A stretch of 43,909 nt of DNA from Parcubacteria group bacterium Greene0416_36 (GCA_007375725.1 VMEV01000017.1:1-43909), one strand, 5' to 3'; shown: positions 15,880-24,564, numbered from the stretch's first letter. Numbers and translations: made by a program. The notes: a model not told the origin generated them from the sequence alone.

Positions 15880-16431
15880 ATGAATAGAGAAACTCTGCCG
15901 CCCGGATGGTTCACAGAAAAAGATATCGAAACCTATCGCAAACTCATTTCTATCCTTCCTAATCAGGGATCATTCATCGAAATGGGTAATTGGAAAGGCC
16001 GATCGCTGTGTTCGATTTCAGATATCATCCGCTCCAAAAAATTAAAAGTCATTGCCATCGACACATTCGAGGGTACCGAAGATCCCCTTTTTCGGCATGA
16101 ATACAAAGAAGCGGATCAATTGAATATCCGCCAAGAATTTGAAAAAAATATCGCGCGATTCGGAATCGCGGAATATATGACCATCATCCAATCCCCCACC
16201 CCGGAAGCCGCGGCAAAAATCGCCGATGGATCCGTGGATTTGGTTTTCATCGACGCCGGCCACACACTCGAAGCCGCAAAGGGAGACATCGCTCTCTATC
16301 GGACCAAACTCAAACCCGGCGGAATTTTGGCCGGACATGACTGGGAAATATTCGAATCCGTACGAGATGCCGTCCACCAATCCGGATTAAAACCAATCAT
16401 TGACGGAAATATTTTTTATCAGAAGATGTAG
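15880..16431 (+). CDS. Class I SAM-dependent methyltransferase
   Basis: 183 residues of the Methyltransf_24 type. SAM-binding motif I is 'GSFIEMGNWKGRSLCSI', the acidic residue after strand 2 is in 'KVIAIDTFEG', 'GSVDLVFIDAGHTLEAAKGD' is motif IV, and 'LKPGGILAGHDW' follows. These enzymes often modify sugars or small molecules; the acceptor cannot be told. It is convergent with endonuclease III, with 7 nt between the stops. A TATGAT at about 15863 is a plausible -10; there is no SD. Confidence 0.85.
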   Translation: MNRETLPPGWFTEKDIETYRKLISILPNQGSFIEMGNWKGRSLCSISDIIRSKKLKVIAIDTFEGTEDPLFRHEYKEADQLNIRQEFEKNIARFGIAEYMTIIQSPTPEAAAKIADGSVDLVFIDAGHTLEAAKGDIALYRTKLKPGGILAGHDWEIFESVRDAVHQSGLKPIIDGNIFYQKM

Positions 16432-16438
16432 AATTGCC

Positions 16439-17065
16439 TCAATCCCCCTTAGCTGAGGGGCAAATATCCCTCAAAAAACATTCCCTGCACTTCGGACTCC
16501 TCGCAGGACACAGACTCCGTCCGTGAGCGATCAGGCGATGAGCCAAGCTGATTCGCTCGTCTTTTGGAACGATTCGGATCAAATCTATCTCGATATCTTT
16601 CGGGGTCTTCTTCTTCGCCAGGCCCAGCCTTCTGGATAATCGAATCACATGTGTATCCACCGTGAAGCCTTCCGAGGTGCCATATAGCTCCCCCAGCACC
16701 ACATTGGCCGTCTTCCTCGCCACGCCGGGCAATTCGAGCATCTCTTCGATCGTGGAGGGCAATTTCCCGCCGAATTTCGATTCAAGAATAGTGGCCATCC
16801 CCTTTATATTTTTTGCCTTTGCCCGATAAAATCCGGCTGAAAAAATCAGCCGCTCCAACTCTTCCTTCGGCGCCTCGATATAATCCCGGCATGTTTTGTA
16901 TTTCGCGAATAAGGCCGGAGTGATAAGATTCACTCTCTTATCCGTACACTGCGCCGACAAAATCACCGCCACGACCAGTTCGAGGGGAGTTTGGTAATCC
17001 AATGAAATTTTCGCGGCAGGATAATGCTCTTTGAGTCGTTTTATAATTTGTCCAATATCAGCCAT
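16439..17065 (-). CDS. nth: Endonuclease III
   Basis: 208 residues from the ATG at 17065; the frame could begin at a GTG (17080), which is less likely. Helix-hairpin-helix 'LPGVARKTANVVLGELYG' with the catalytic Lys, then 'FTVDTHVIRLSRRLGL' with the catalytic Asp. The C-terminal 4Fe-4S ligands are spaced C-x6-C-x2-C-x5-C ('CPARSPKCRECFLRDICP'). It removes oxidised pyrimidines and cleaves the abasic strand in base excision repair. Length and motifs are all standard. Confidence 0.95.
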   Translation of the reverse strand: MADIGQIIKRLKEHYPAAKISLDYQTPLELVVAVILSAQCTDKRVNLITPALFAKYKTCRDYIEAPKEELERLIFSAGFYRAKAKNIKGMATILESKFGGKLPSTIEEMLELPGVARKTANVVLGELYGTSEGFTVDTHVIRLSRRLGLAKKKTPKDIEIDLIRIVPKDERISLAHRLIAHGRSLCPARSPKCRECFLRDICPSAKGD

Positions 17066-17114
17066 ATTTATAAACTTCACAAATTCGAATGTCTTTGCTA
17101 TATTGCAACCGTCC

Positions 17115-17186
17115 GCGGGTATCGTATAGCGGTTATTATATCAGCCTTCCAAGCTGAGGATAAGGGTTCGATTCCCTTTACCCGCT
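17115..17186 (+). tRNA. tRNA-Gly (TCC)
   Basis: A 72-nt cloverleaf. Acceptor GCGGGTA/TACCCGC, anticodon loop CTTCCAA (UCC), T-arm 'AGGGTTCGATTCCCT', discriminator U as usual for Gly. No CCA is encoded. Confidence 0.95.
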
Positions 17187-17264
17187 CCCTTCGCCCGCCA
17201 TAGTCCGCTTTAGGACGACGGCGAGACACTTCACTGGGGGAGCCCTTTCAAATATGTAGTTCCA

Positions 17265-17306
17265 TACAAAGACAAGGGTGTATCACAATACGCCCTTGTC
17301 TTTGTA
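17265..17306 (+). promoter_or_regulatory. Strong hairpin just before glycosyltransferase start
   Basis: TACAAAGACAAGGGTG (17265-17280) pairs with CGCCCTTGTCTTTGTA (17291-17306), 16 bp with one G-T pair and a 10-nt loop. It ends 12 nt before the ATG at 17319. No T tract follows, so it is not a standard terminator. It could block or stabilise the mRNA 5' end, or mark the 3' end of the tRNA-Gly transcript. Confidence 0.55.
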
Positions 17307-17318
17307 TAAAGAACCTTT

Positions 17319-18443
17319 ATGAAAAAAATCCTGATTGTATACGCTCAAGCCGGAAACGGACACAAAAGAGCGGCATTTGCAGTCAAAGAAGCTTTTAATG
17401 CTTTACAGCCGAATACTGAAGTGGCATGCGTAGACATACTCCTATATTTTTCTTTTTTATATAAAAAAATCTATGAACTAAACTATCTCTTTTTTTCAGA
17501 ATATATTCCAAGTATTTACAACCTCTTTTACAATTTTTTTGAATCCAAACAAGCAGGCAGACTTTTCAGAGATATCCTAGAAATGCTGGAAAGTCTGCAA
17601 TCAAAAAAATTCAAAAAACTAGTTGAGACAATGAAACCGGACATCATTATTTCTACTCATTTTTTAACTCCGCATGCTCTTTCAAGCATAAAAGACAAAA
17701 CATGGAGAGGAAAACAAATAATGATCATGACTGATTACGGACACCACGCCATCTGGACCCACCCTTTGATAGACCATTATTTTGTAGCCACTCCCGAGCT
17801 GAAAAACACATTGGCCCAAAATTTTGATATCCCATCCTCGTCCATTACCGCTTCCGGCATACCCATTTCACAAGCCTTCAATAAAACTCTCGCTCGAGAT
17901 CATTTCCAAAAGAAATATAATCTGAATCCACAATATAAAACTCTCCTATTCCTTTCCGGCAGACTTTCAAATTTAGATCTGATCCGATACATCAAAAAAA
18001 TGATAAATAACAAATCCGCCTACAATATAATTGCAATTTGTGGAACAAATTATTCATTAAAAGAAAAATTGAAAAAACTCTCTCCAAAAGGAAAAAACAA
18101 CTTTCTGGTATTAGGATTTGTGAAAAACATGGAAGACTGGATGAATATTTCCGATATCATTATTACCAAGCCGGGAGGATTGACACTATCCGAAGGAAGC
18201 TCACTGGAAAAACCTTTCATTTTAATTTCTCCTGTCCCCAAACAAGAACAAAAAAACGCAGAATTTTTCCGGCAAAAAGGCGCGGCGACAATCATTCGCA
18301 ACGAAGAAGAATTAGAGCTCATATTAGAAGATATATTTCACTCGCCTGCAAAACTCCAAAACATGAGCAAGGCATCCCGAAAACTGGGACGAGTAGAGGC
18401 AAGCAGACAGATTGTCGAGGAGATCATCAAATTGGAGAGATAA
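17319..18443 (+). CDS. MGDG synthase/UgtP-like glycolipid glycosyltransferase
   Basis: 374 residues of GT family 28. The N-terminal 'YAQAGNGHKRAAFAVKEAF' is the MGDG-synthase/processive diacylglycerol glucosyltransferase start, followed by 'DIIISTHFLTPHALSSI' and 'GIPISQAF'. The C-terminal nucleotide-sugar site is 'LGFVKNMEDWMNISDIIITK' followed by 'PGGLTLSEG'. These enzymes add sugars to diacylglycerol at the cytoplasmic face of the membrane. It is A/T-rich, single-gene, and lies between tRNA-Gly and tRNA-Cys. Whether it is processive cannot be told. Confidence 0.85.
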   Translation: MKKILIVYAQAGNGHKRAAFAVKEAFNALQPNTEVACVDILLYFSFLYKKIYELNYLFFSEYIPSIYNLFYNFFESKQAGRLFRDILEMLESLQSKKFKKLVETMKPDIIISTHFLTPHALSSIKDKTWRGKQIMIMTDYGHHAIWTHPLIDHYFVATPELKNTLAQNFDIPSSSITASGIPISQAFNKTLARDHFQKKYNLNPQYKTLLFLSGRLSNLDLIRYIKKMINNKSAYNIIAICGTNYSLKEKLKKLSPKGKNNFLVLGFVKNMEDWMNISDIIITKPGGLTLSEGSSLEKPFILISPVPKQEQKNAEFFRQKGAATIIRNEEELELILEDIFHSPAKLQNMSKASRKLGRVEASRQIVEEIIKLER

Positions 18444-18489
18444 AACCATTTTGCCTTAATGAACATTTTGTGATTATATATTAGCGATC

Positions 18490-18564
18490 GGCGTGGTTGC
18501 CAAGTGGGAAGGCAGGAGTCTGCAAAACTTCTACGAGCGAGTTCGATTCTCGCCCACGCCTCCA
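18490..18564 (+). tRNA. tRNA-Cys (GCA)
   Basis: Acceptor GGCGTGG/CCACGCC, anticodon loop CTGCAAA (GCA), T-arm 'GCGAGTTCGATTCTCGC', discriminator U. CCA is encoded (18562-18564), unlike the other three tRNAs here. Confidence 0.95.
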
Positions 18565-18597
18565 AAAAAAAGGATTTAGGATTCAGAAATCCTGCTT

Positions 18598-18717
18598 ATA
18601 CCAAATTCAAATAAGCGTTAAGCATTTTCAAAAATGCTACAAACAACAAATCCCCCTCAGTCCCCCTTTGACAAGGGGGAGGCTGCTACTCCCTGAGAAA
18701 GGGGGGGTGGGTTTATT
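18598..18717. repeat. Dispersed palindromic element, copy 2
   Basis: Begins with the terminal repeat ATACCAAATTCAAATAAG, then hairpin AGCATTTTCAAAAATGCT, then the core CAACAAATCCCCCTCAGTCC with hairpin CCCCCTTTGACAAGGGGG. The far half is degenerate (GGGGGGGTGGGTTTA). Orientation is opposite to copy 1. It lies between tRNA-Cys and the 16S terminator. Confidence 0.8.
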
Positions 18718-18729
18718 TTTTCCCAAACA

Positions 18730-18755
18730 AAAAAATGTCTATACAGACATTTTTT
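18730..18755 (-). terminator. Terminator of the 16S rRNA unit
   Basis: 11-bp stem AAAAAATGTCT (18730-18740), loop ATAC, complement 18745-18755. It lies directly beyond the 16S trailer half of the processing stem (18771-18787) and ends the transcript before any 23S could follow. Confidence 0.8.
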
Positions 18756-18770
18756 GTATTTTCACCTCTC

Positions 18771-18818
18771 GAATACCAAATAGAAAGCCAGCCACGAATG
18801 ACTAGAAAATCAATTTCC
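18771..18818 (-). other. 16S trailer half of rRNA processing stem
   Basis: GAATACCAAATAGAAAG (18771-18787, plus strand) is the exact complement of 20472-20488 in the opposite flank of the 16S gene. A second block AATCAATTTCC (18808-18818) nearly matches the complement of 20456-20464. In the transcript the two flanks would pair into a long stem enclosing 16S, the usual RNase III substrate. Confidence 0.75.
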
Positions 18819-18900
18819 TTCTTGGAAATGTTCGTAAACATTCCAGACGACCGTCTTGGTTCCCTTTGCCGAAGCAATAAGGAAAGATTTTATCTCCTAG

Positions 18901-20384
<1,484 letters not shown>

Positions 20385-20455
20385 TATTCTATTTTTTAGA
20401 TAAAATATCTAGTTCATTTTTTAGAAAAACGAACCGAAAAAAAAGTTGATATAAA

Positions 20456-20488
20456 GGAATTGATCTTGTCTCTTTCTATTTGGTATTC
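20456..20488 (-). other. 16S leader half of rRNA processing stem
   Basis: CTTTCTATTTGGTATTC (20472-20488, plus strand) complements 18771-18787, and GGAATTGAT (20456-20464) complements part of 18808-18818. It lies between the promoter and the mature 5' end. Confidence 0.75.
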
Positions 20489-20546
20489 CAGTTGTGAAAA
20501 AACTTTAAAATTTCTTGAATCTTTATCAGATTCAGTTCGCAAAAGC

Positions 20547-20575
20547 ATATTATATAAATCCCAAAATCCTGTCAA
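20547..20575 (-). promoter_or_regulatory. 16S rRNA promoter
   Basis: Consensus TTGACA (20570-20575), 17 bp, TAATAT (20547-20552) on the minus strand. The start would be near 20540, about 155 nt upstream of the mature 16S. No second promoter is obvious up to 20650. Confidence 0.8.
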
Positions 20576-20652
20576 CACCCGGCCGGCCCCGATTTACCCA
20601 CAGTATATCCTCTCTTGGTCCGGGCAGACAGGGCAAGCCCCGTGAGCGTATT

Positions 20653-20681
20653 TAAAAAAGCCCTCTTTTTAGCGAGAGCTT
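20653..20681 (-). terminator. Terminator of the 20704-21522 gene
   Basis: 8-bp stem AAGCTCTC/GAGGGCTT (20674-20681 with 20658-20665) followed by TTTTT on the minus strand. Confidence 0.65.
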
Positions 20682-20703
20682 AAAACAAGGTGGTAAAAAA
20701 ATT

Positions 20704-21522
20704 TTAATTGTTTTCGTAGGGATTAGGCCTGCCAAGACCGGAATCAAAATCATCTTCGTCCTCGGTATAGTACTCTCCTTTCTTCAATTCTTCAAGATCA
20801 TCCGGATCATTGTCAAACATTTCTTCTTGCGGAATATCTCTCCAATACCTGCGATGCAAATCCGTGATGGGTCCAAAAATGACGCCATTATCATCGGACA
20901 ATATTTGGACAGCTTCCGAAAAAGAAATATTTTTCGTTCGATTTCCAAGGACCGAACCCGCGGCATATTCTCGAATGGAAGGTCCGCCATAGCCTCCCGA
21001 TACACCCGTCAAGGCATAAGCAACGGAGTTTGCAAATGCCGCGCGGTGATAATTGGAGGCGTTCTTTTTGGTCGTATCAGCAAAGTCTTTCGCGGCTTCC
21101 AAAACAACATCATACAAGCGAAAGAAGAAACGGCTTTCATCGATATCTCCGGAATGACTAATCCCACCCTCAACCGCGCGCTTGAGTTCGTACAGCAGAA
21201 GAAATACTTCCAAAGGGCTTTGCTCTGGAATTTTGACCAAAGCAATATTCCCTTTAAAATTTTCCACAATCACATGGCCTGCATAGCCCGGAGTTCCCGC
21301 GAACCACTTTCCCACATTATCGATGGGAATTTTTTTCCCGCTATCAGAGATTCCGGAAACCAATGGATCTAGGACAATAGGTGTGAAATATAAAGAAAAC
21401 AATTCTTTATTTTCAGGCATTTTTGCGATATTTCGCAAATAAATTTTCGCACCGCCTCCCATATATTCAGGAAGCCTAATAGGGAGAATAATATTTCTAC
21501 CGTGCAGACGCGCCGGATACAC
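20704..21522 (-). CDS. Hypothetical protein with an interrupted start
   Basis: 272 residues from a GTG at 21522; I recognise no family. It is soluble, with a glycine-rich stretch ('GVSGGYGGPSIREYAAGSVL') and a strongly acidic tail ('EDEDDFDSGLGRPNPYENN'). A good SD (GGAGG) lies 7 nt before an in-frame ATG at 21540, but that frame reads ATG AGC TAA, so codon 3 is a stop; 'MS*KAK' then joins the GTG start. A CAA-to-TAA change would explain this. Translation may restart at GTG, or the gene may be inactivated, or the base may be an assembly error. The body shows no other damage. A terminator follows (20653-20681). Confidence 0.65.
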   Translation of the reverse strand: MYPARLHGRNIILPIRLPEYMGGGAKIYLRNIAKMPENKELFSLYFTPIVLDPLVSGISDSGKKIPIDNVGKWFAGTPGYAGHVIVENFKGNIALVKIPEQSPLEVFLLLYELKRAVEGGISHSGDIDESRFFFRLYDVVLEAAKDFADTTKKNASNYHRAAFANSVAYALTGVSGGYGGPSIREYAAGSVLGNRTKNISFSEAVQILSDDNGVIFGPITDLHRRYWRDIPQEEMFDNDPDDLEELKKGEYYTEDEDDFDSGLGRPNPYENN

Positions 21523-21537
21523 TTTCGCTTTTTAGCT

Positions 21538-21555
21538 CATCACTGAACCTCCAAA
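21538..21555 (-). promoter_or_regulatory. Ribosome binding site before interrupted ATG
   Basis: GGAGG on the minus strand (about 21548-21552), 7 nt before ATG (21538-21540). It is the strongest SD in this part of the window and points to the ATG, not the GTG, as the original start of the 20704-21522 gene. Confidence 0.7.
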
Positions 21556-21631
21556 AAAAATAACAATCAGAATATGTAACGGTTTATAATACACTATTTA
21601 CAGTGGATGTCAATATAAGCCAAGCACAAAT

Positions 21632-21666
21632 AAAAAATCATCGCTATGGGATAGCGATGATTTTTT
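21632..21666 (-). terminator. Terminator after hicB remnant
   Basis: A perfect 16-bp stem AAAAAATCATCGCTAT (21632-21647), loop GGG, complement 21651-21666. It is A/T-flanked on both sides and begins at the stop codon of the HicB-like remnant. Confidence 0.75.
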
Positions 21667-21770
21667 AGCAGTGAAGCTCAATGGCCTCTCTCGCCATTTT
21701 CTTTGCTTCTGCCAGAGAATGGCCAAAAGTCACAATCCCCGGAAGACCCGGAACATCTACCAAAATAGAA
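21665..21770 (-). pseudogene. Remnant of HicB-type antitoxin gene
   Basis: The minus-strand frame reads '...SSILVDVPGLPGIVTFGHSL' then 'AEAKKMAREAIELHC' and stop (21665-21667). This matches the N-terminal partner-folding part of HicB antitoxins ('vPdLPGcvT.GdtleEA...EAIelh'). There is no start codon or N-terminus, as the frame runs into the hairpin at 21772-21805, and the C-terminal DNA-binding part is missing. No hicA is adjacent. The assignment rests on this one motif. Confidence 0.5.
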
Positions 21771-21771
21771 G

Positions 21772-21810
21772 AAGCACCCGATTGTTTTTAGACAACCGAG
21801 TGCTTTATTA
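21772..21810 (+). terminator. Hairpin upstream of hicB remnant
   Basis: AAGCACCCGATTGT (21772-21785), loop TTTTAG, ACAACCGAGTGCTT (21792-21805), 14 bp with two wobble pairs, followed by TATTATT on the plus strand. Confidence 0.5.
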
Positions 21811-22249
21811 TTCATTCACCTTTAAGGTCGGAATGTGTCGACCTTTTTTGCATTTGTAGTGCCACCTCTCAAACCCAGGCGGTGCGGGTTGTGCTTGGTT
21901 AATATATTTAAAAATTTATTAACCAAGCACCTACAAGTAATGGCCAAACATATTTTGGCCTCCTTTCTTGTAAGAACTCTCCCCATCCGAATTTGCAGAT
22001 AAAATTGCTATTCGATTATTCGGATGGAAAGAAAAGCCTATTTTGATTTCTGATTTTTTTTATAACGAGGGATCAGTCAACCCTCTCTCAACTTTGGTTT
22101 TCATTCCGGCCCCCCTTTCGTTGGGTAAAAGAAATGAACCAATTGAGGTCTGTTTTTGTCAAAATTGCGGGGATCACAGACAACCCCATTGCATTATGAA
22201 TTTACGATTCCCTATTTTTTTTACAAGGTTAGGGATCCTTGCCAAAATC
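21811..22249. other. Gene-free, hairpin-rich stretch
   Basis: Three clean hairpins follow each other: GTGCTTGGTTAATA (21891-21904) with 21917-21930; GGCCAAA (21942-21948) with 21954-21960; CATCCGAAT (21984-21992) with 22018-22026. A weak plus-strand frame (22043-22300) has no recognisable content. No other gene is visible. This may be a structured 3' UTR or an unrecognised RNA. Confidence 0.5.
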
Positions 22250-22756
22250 TTAGACCAGCTCTTTCACTTCGATTTTGGTAATTGTTGGAACAAATTTTGA
22301 TGGTTTTGTTTCCTTATCCGCAGGAATTTCACCTGCTAACCACTTTACAACAACTACTTTATAGATATAGTTCCCATCTTCAAAGACTTGTTGAAAGTCG
22401 TCATCCGCTGAAAACTGTTTCAATATCAAACTAGATTGAGCACCTGGGTCCTTTGGGCCCCCAGGTCCCGCTACTGTAAACACTGAACTAATTCCAGCTG
22501 TTTGAAACAGTAAGGTTAACATCGGTTTCCAGTATTGAGCAGCGGGTTGTCCGCTGTTAGGGACAAATTTAGAGAAAATTTTTCGTCCCTTTTCGTCTTG
22601 CACGCACGCTGAAACCAATACAGGTTTTGGTTTTAGAGCAGCAACCTGCGCCTGCAATCTTTTTGCTCGAAGGTTGATTAAAACCGTATACGCGATTGTG
22701 AGAACTGCAACTAAATTAATTCCAACAACGGAAGTTAAGAAATTCAATAAATCCAT
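22250..22756 (-). CDS. Small membrane-anchored hypothetical protein
   Basis: 168 residues from the ATG at 22756, preceded by SD-like GAGAGGA at good spacing; the longer GTG start (22795) is unlikely. There is one N-terminal membrane helix (about 8-30, 'VVGINLVAVLTIAYTVLINL'), then a basic stretch ('RAKRLQAQ') indicating the N-terminus is outside and the body inside, or the reverse. The middle has a collagen-like 'GPGGPKDPGAQ' turn. No family is recognised. The neighbouring DNA on both sides is non-coding. Confidence 0.6.
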   Translation of the reverse strand: MDLLNFLTSVVGINLVAVLTIAYTVLINLRAKRLQAQVAALKPKPVLVSACVQDEKGRKIFSKFVPNSGQPAAQYWKPMLTLLFQTAGISSVFTVAGPGGPKDPGAQSSLILKQFSADDDFQQVFEDGNYIYKVVVVKWLAGEIPADKETKPSKFVPTITKIEVKELV

Positions 22757-22984
22757 TTTTAATCCTCTCAAATCCCTCCCCTTCCCCCTCCGCACACGCG
22801 TCGAGTTCAGGTTCGGAAAATTATTTTTTGTTTAATTTGTACCTTCAAGCCTTCATCACAAATCGCTCAGAAGAGCGGGACAAAGGCTGAAAGGGACAAA
22901 CTAAACATATTGGGAAGATCAAAGGCGAAAAAGGTGTAGAGGGCCAGAGAAGAATCGACAGCGCAAAGTTAAAAAATAAGATTG

Positions 22985-23175
22985 AGCCTGATTCTTCATG
23001 TGTCCATAGAGAGGAACACCTCGGATACGCGTTCCGGGCATCTCGGCGCCCAACAGGCATTGCTGCACTGCTATGGCACTCAAGTGGTAGCCCAAAACCG
23101 TTATCCCAAGAATTCCAGTTCACTCGGTTAAGAGTGGTGAGGACTTTTAGATGAACCGGAAACTTTTCTCCACGA
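22985..23175 (-). ncRNA. Candidate structured RNA of unknown class
   Basis: A G+C-rich block inside A/T-rich DNA. On the minus strand CCGGTTCA...TGAACTGG closes a stem over a CACTC/GAGTG hairpin, and GTGCCATAG...CTATGGACAC closes a branched region holding hairpins GGGC...GCCC and GGAAC...GTTCC. Two consensus promoters (23349-23377 and 23427-23455) fire into it. A 119-residue frame (22845-23204) covers it but looks like a by-product (no family, low-complexity end, no SD). No RNase P, tmRNA, SRP or 6S signature was found. The strand is set by the promoters; the ends are uncertain. Confidence 0.4.
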
Positions 23176-23348
23176 CAAGCAAAGAAAAGGATCTTTATAT
23201 TCATTTAATGGGTCCTCTACATTTTTTTCGTTTTGATCTATATTGTCAATGTAACACTTACTACCTAGCTTTTGAAAAGCGAATCAACTTCGCTTGGCCT
23301 GCTCTACTTGTAACTTGTAATTTGTGACTTCTTCGATCTTATGTTACC

Positions 23349-23377
23349 AGTATAGCATACCGCTTTGTTTGTGTCAA
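23349..23377 (-). promoter_or_regulatory. Strong promoter P2 (tandem)
   Basis: TTGACA (23372-23377), 17 bp, TATACT (23349-23354), with extended -10 TGC. It reads left toward the candidate RNA. Confidence 0.75.
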
Positions 23378-23426
23378 GTAGACGCTTTCTTGTTTTGATC
23401 AACTCTTCTTGTCTAGCATTGTATAT

Positions 23427-23455
23427 ATAATAGCATACTTATATAATATTGTCAA
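23427..23455 (-). promoter_or_regulatory. Strong promoter P1 (tandem)
   Basis: TTGACA (23450-23455), 17 bp, TATTAT (23427-23432), again with GTATGC before the -10. It lies 78 bp upstream of P2 with the same layout. Confidence 0.75.
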
Positions 23456-23592
23456 TAAGACACCAACAAGGAGGGCAGGGATAAAGGCTCATCGCCCCTA
23501 CCATATAGCCAATAAATAAAAAACCACCCTCCTATTTCAGGAACCGTGGCCACAAAAAAGGCTAATATTATAGCCTCTTTAAAAACGCAAAA

Positions 23593-23879
23593 AATGTGAA
23601 TATTGAAACCTCAATTAGCAATAAAATGGAGAGTCAGAGCAACAAACCCATCCCCGACCCTTCCCTTAAACAAGGAAGGGGGAACAACAGTCCGGCCCTT
23701 GTTTCGGGGCTAGCTGTTGCTCCCTCCTTGTTAAGGGAGGGCTGCGTGCCGGCCGTAGCTTTTTAGCGAAGGCTGGGGGTGGGTTTGTTGCTCAATTGCC
23801 TAAGTGGGCAAATAAAAATCATTCATTAATTTAAAAAAATACTTTTAAAACTTCAAAAATCAGGTTTCAATATTCACAT
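23593..23879. repeat. MITE-like element with 18-bp perfect terminal inverted repeats
   Basis: ATGTGAATATTGAAACCT (23593-23610) and its exact complement (23862-23879) bound 287 bp without a gene. Inside (23640-23790) is a core from CAACAAACCCATCCCC to GGGGTGGGTTTGTTG, related to the other palindromic elements but with further nested inverted repeats (GGAACAACAG/CTGTTGCTCC). It ends 10 bp before the -35 of the DksA-like gene. Confidence 0.8.
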
Positions 23880-23888
23880 CGAAAATAA

Positions 23889-23917
23889 TTGACAATAACA
23901 CAAGATAGTAGTAATAT
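23889..23917 (+). promoter_or_regulatory. Promoter of DksA-like gene
   Basis: TTGACA (23889-23894), 17 bp, TAATAT (23912-23917). The start is near 23924, about 45 nt before the ATG, with an AGGAAAG SD in between. Confidence 0.8.
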
Positions 23918-23967
23918 TTCTCTATTATTTTACTGACCGACACTCTAGATCAAAAAAGGAAAGAAAA

Positions 23968-24546
23968 ATGGCAAATAATATAAAAGAAGTTGAAATCTAT
24001 CTGGAGGCCCGTTCTTTTTTAAAAGATAAAGATATTCCTTTCATGAAAGAATATCTGGCACAAATGACAGAAAAAGAAAGAGAAGCTTTCTTTCTGCGGT
24101 TCGAAGATGCCAATGCACTTGAAGCCACAGAAAAACAGAAAGTATTAAGTCTTATGCAGTATTTTCATCAAGAAAGGCTTAAAAATACTGTAAATCAATA
24201 CATCATCAATCAACAAATCACACCCAATAGCCAAGACAAATTGACGTGTGATTGCCTGAACTGCGATCATCCTTATTGCCCCGCTTTTCGAAAATATAGA
24301 AAAGCGCATCTAATCAATAAGTTGATCAAAACTCGAGAATCCCTTGCCACACCTAACCTGAGCGAAACCCTTCTAGCAGAAAAAGCTCGTGAGATGATAG
24401 ATATTCCATTATCACTCCAAAAACTGGAAAATCGGGGTTATGGAATCTGCGAGGACTGCCTCGAATATATCAGCAAAAAAAGACTGGAAAAACTACCCGA
24501 GGCAAGACGCTGTCTGGAGTGCCAGACTCGGGTCGATAAAAAATAA
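23968..24546 (+). CDS. DksA/TraR-type zinc-finger protein
   Basis: 192 residues. The C-terminal zinc finger is C-x2-C-x17-C-x2-C ('CEDCLEYISKKRLEKLPEAR' then 'RCLEC'), the hallmark of DksA/TraR. A second Cys cluster precedes it ('CDCLNCDHPYC'), which classical DksA lacks. The N-terminal 80 residues are helical and charged and could be the coiled coil or a separate domain; I do not see the usual Asp-x-x-Asp tip. DksA-type proteins bind RNA polymerase through its secondary channel. It has a consensus promoter, SD and terminator of its own, so it is probably well expressed. Confidence 0.75.
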   Translation: MANNIKEVEIYLEARSFLKDKDIPFMKEYLAQMTEKEREAFFLRFEDANALEATEKQKVLSLMQYFHQERLKNTVNQYIINQQITPNSQDKLTCDCLNCDHPYCPAFRKYRKAHLINKLIKTRESLATPNLSETLLAEKAREMIDIPLSLQKLENRGYGICEDCLEYISKKRLEKLPEARRCLECQTRVDKK

Positions 24547-24564
24547 AAATCTGATTTTTATTTT

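Noticed and set aside
22043-22300. 85-residue plus-strand frame
   Set aside because: No family, overlaps the 3' end of the minus-strand gene and crosses repeat-like DNA.
22850-23200. RNase P RNA
   Set aside because: GGAGAAAAG and AGAATCAGGCT loosely recall the conserved ends, but the distance (about 180 nt) and lack of other conserved loops do not fit.
22845-23204. 119-residue minus-strand frame as a protein gene
   Set aside because: No family, odd composition and no SD, and it coincides with a foldable G+C-rich block behind twin promoters; a structured RNA explains it better. It remains a fallback.
23240-23280. 23S rRNA 5' end (GCTAGGTAGTAAGTG)
   Set aside because: The following bases lack the conserved GGTGGATGCC, so any likeness is chance or a remnant too small to judge.
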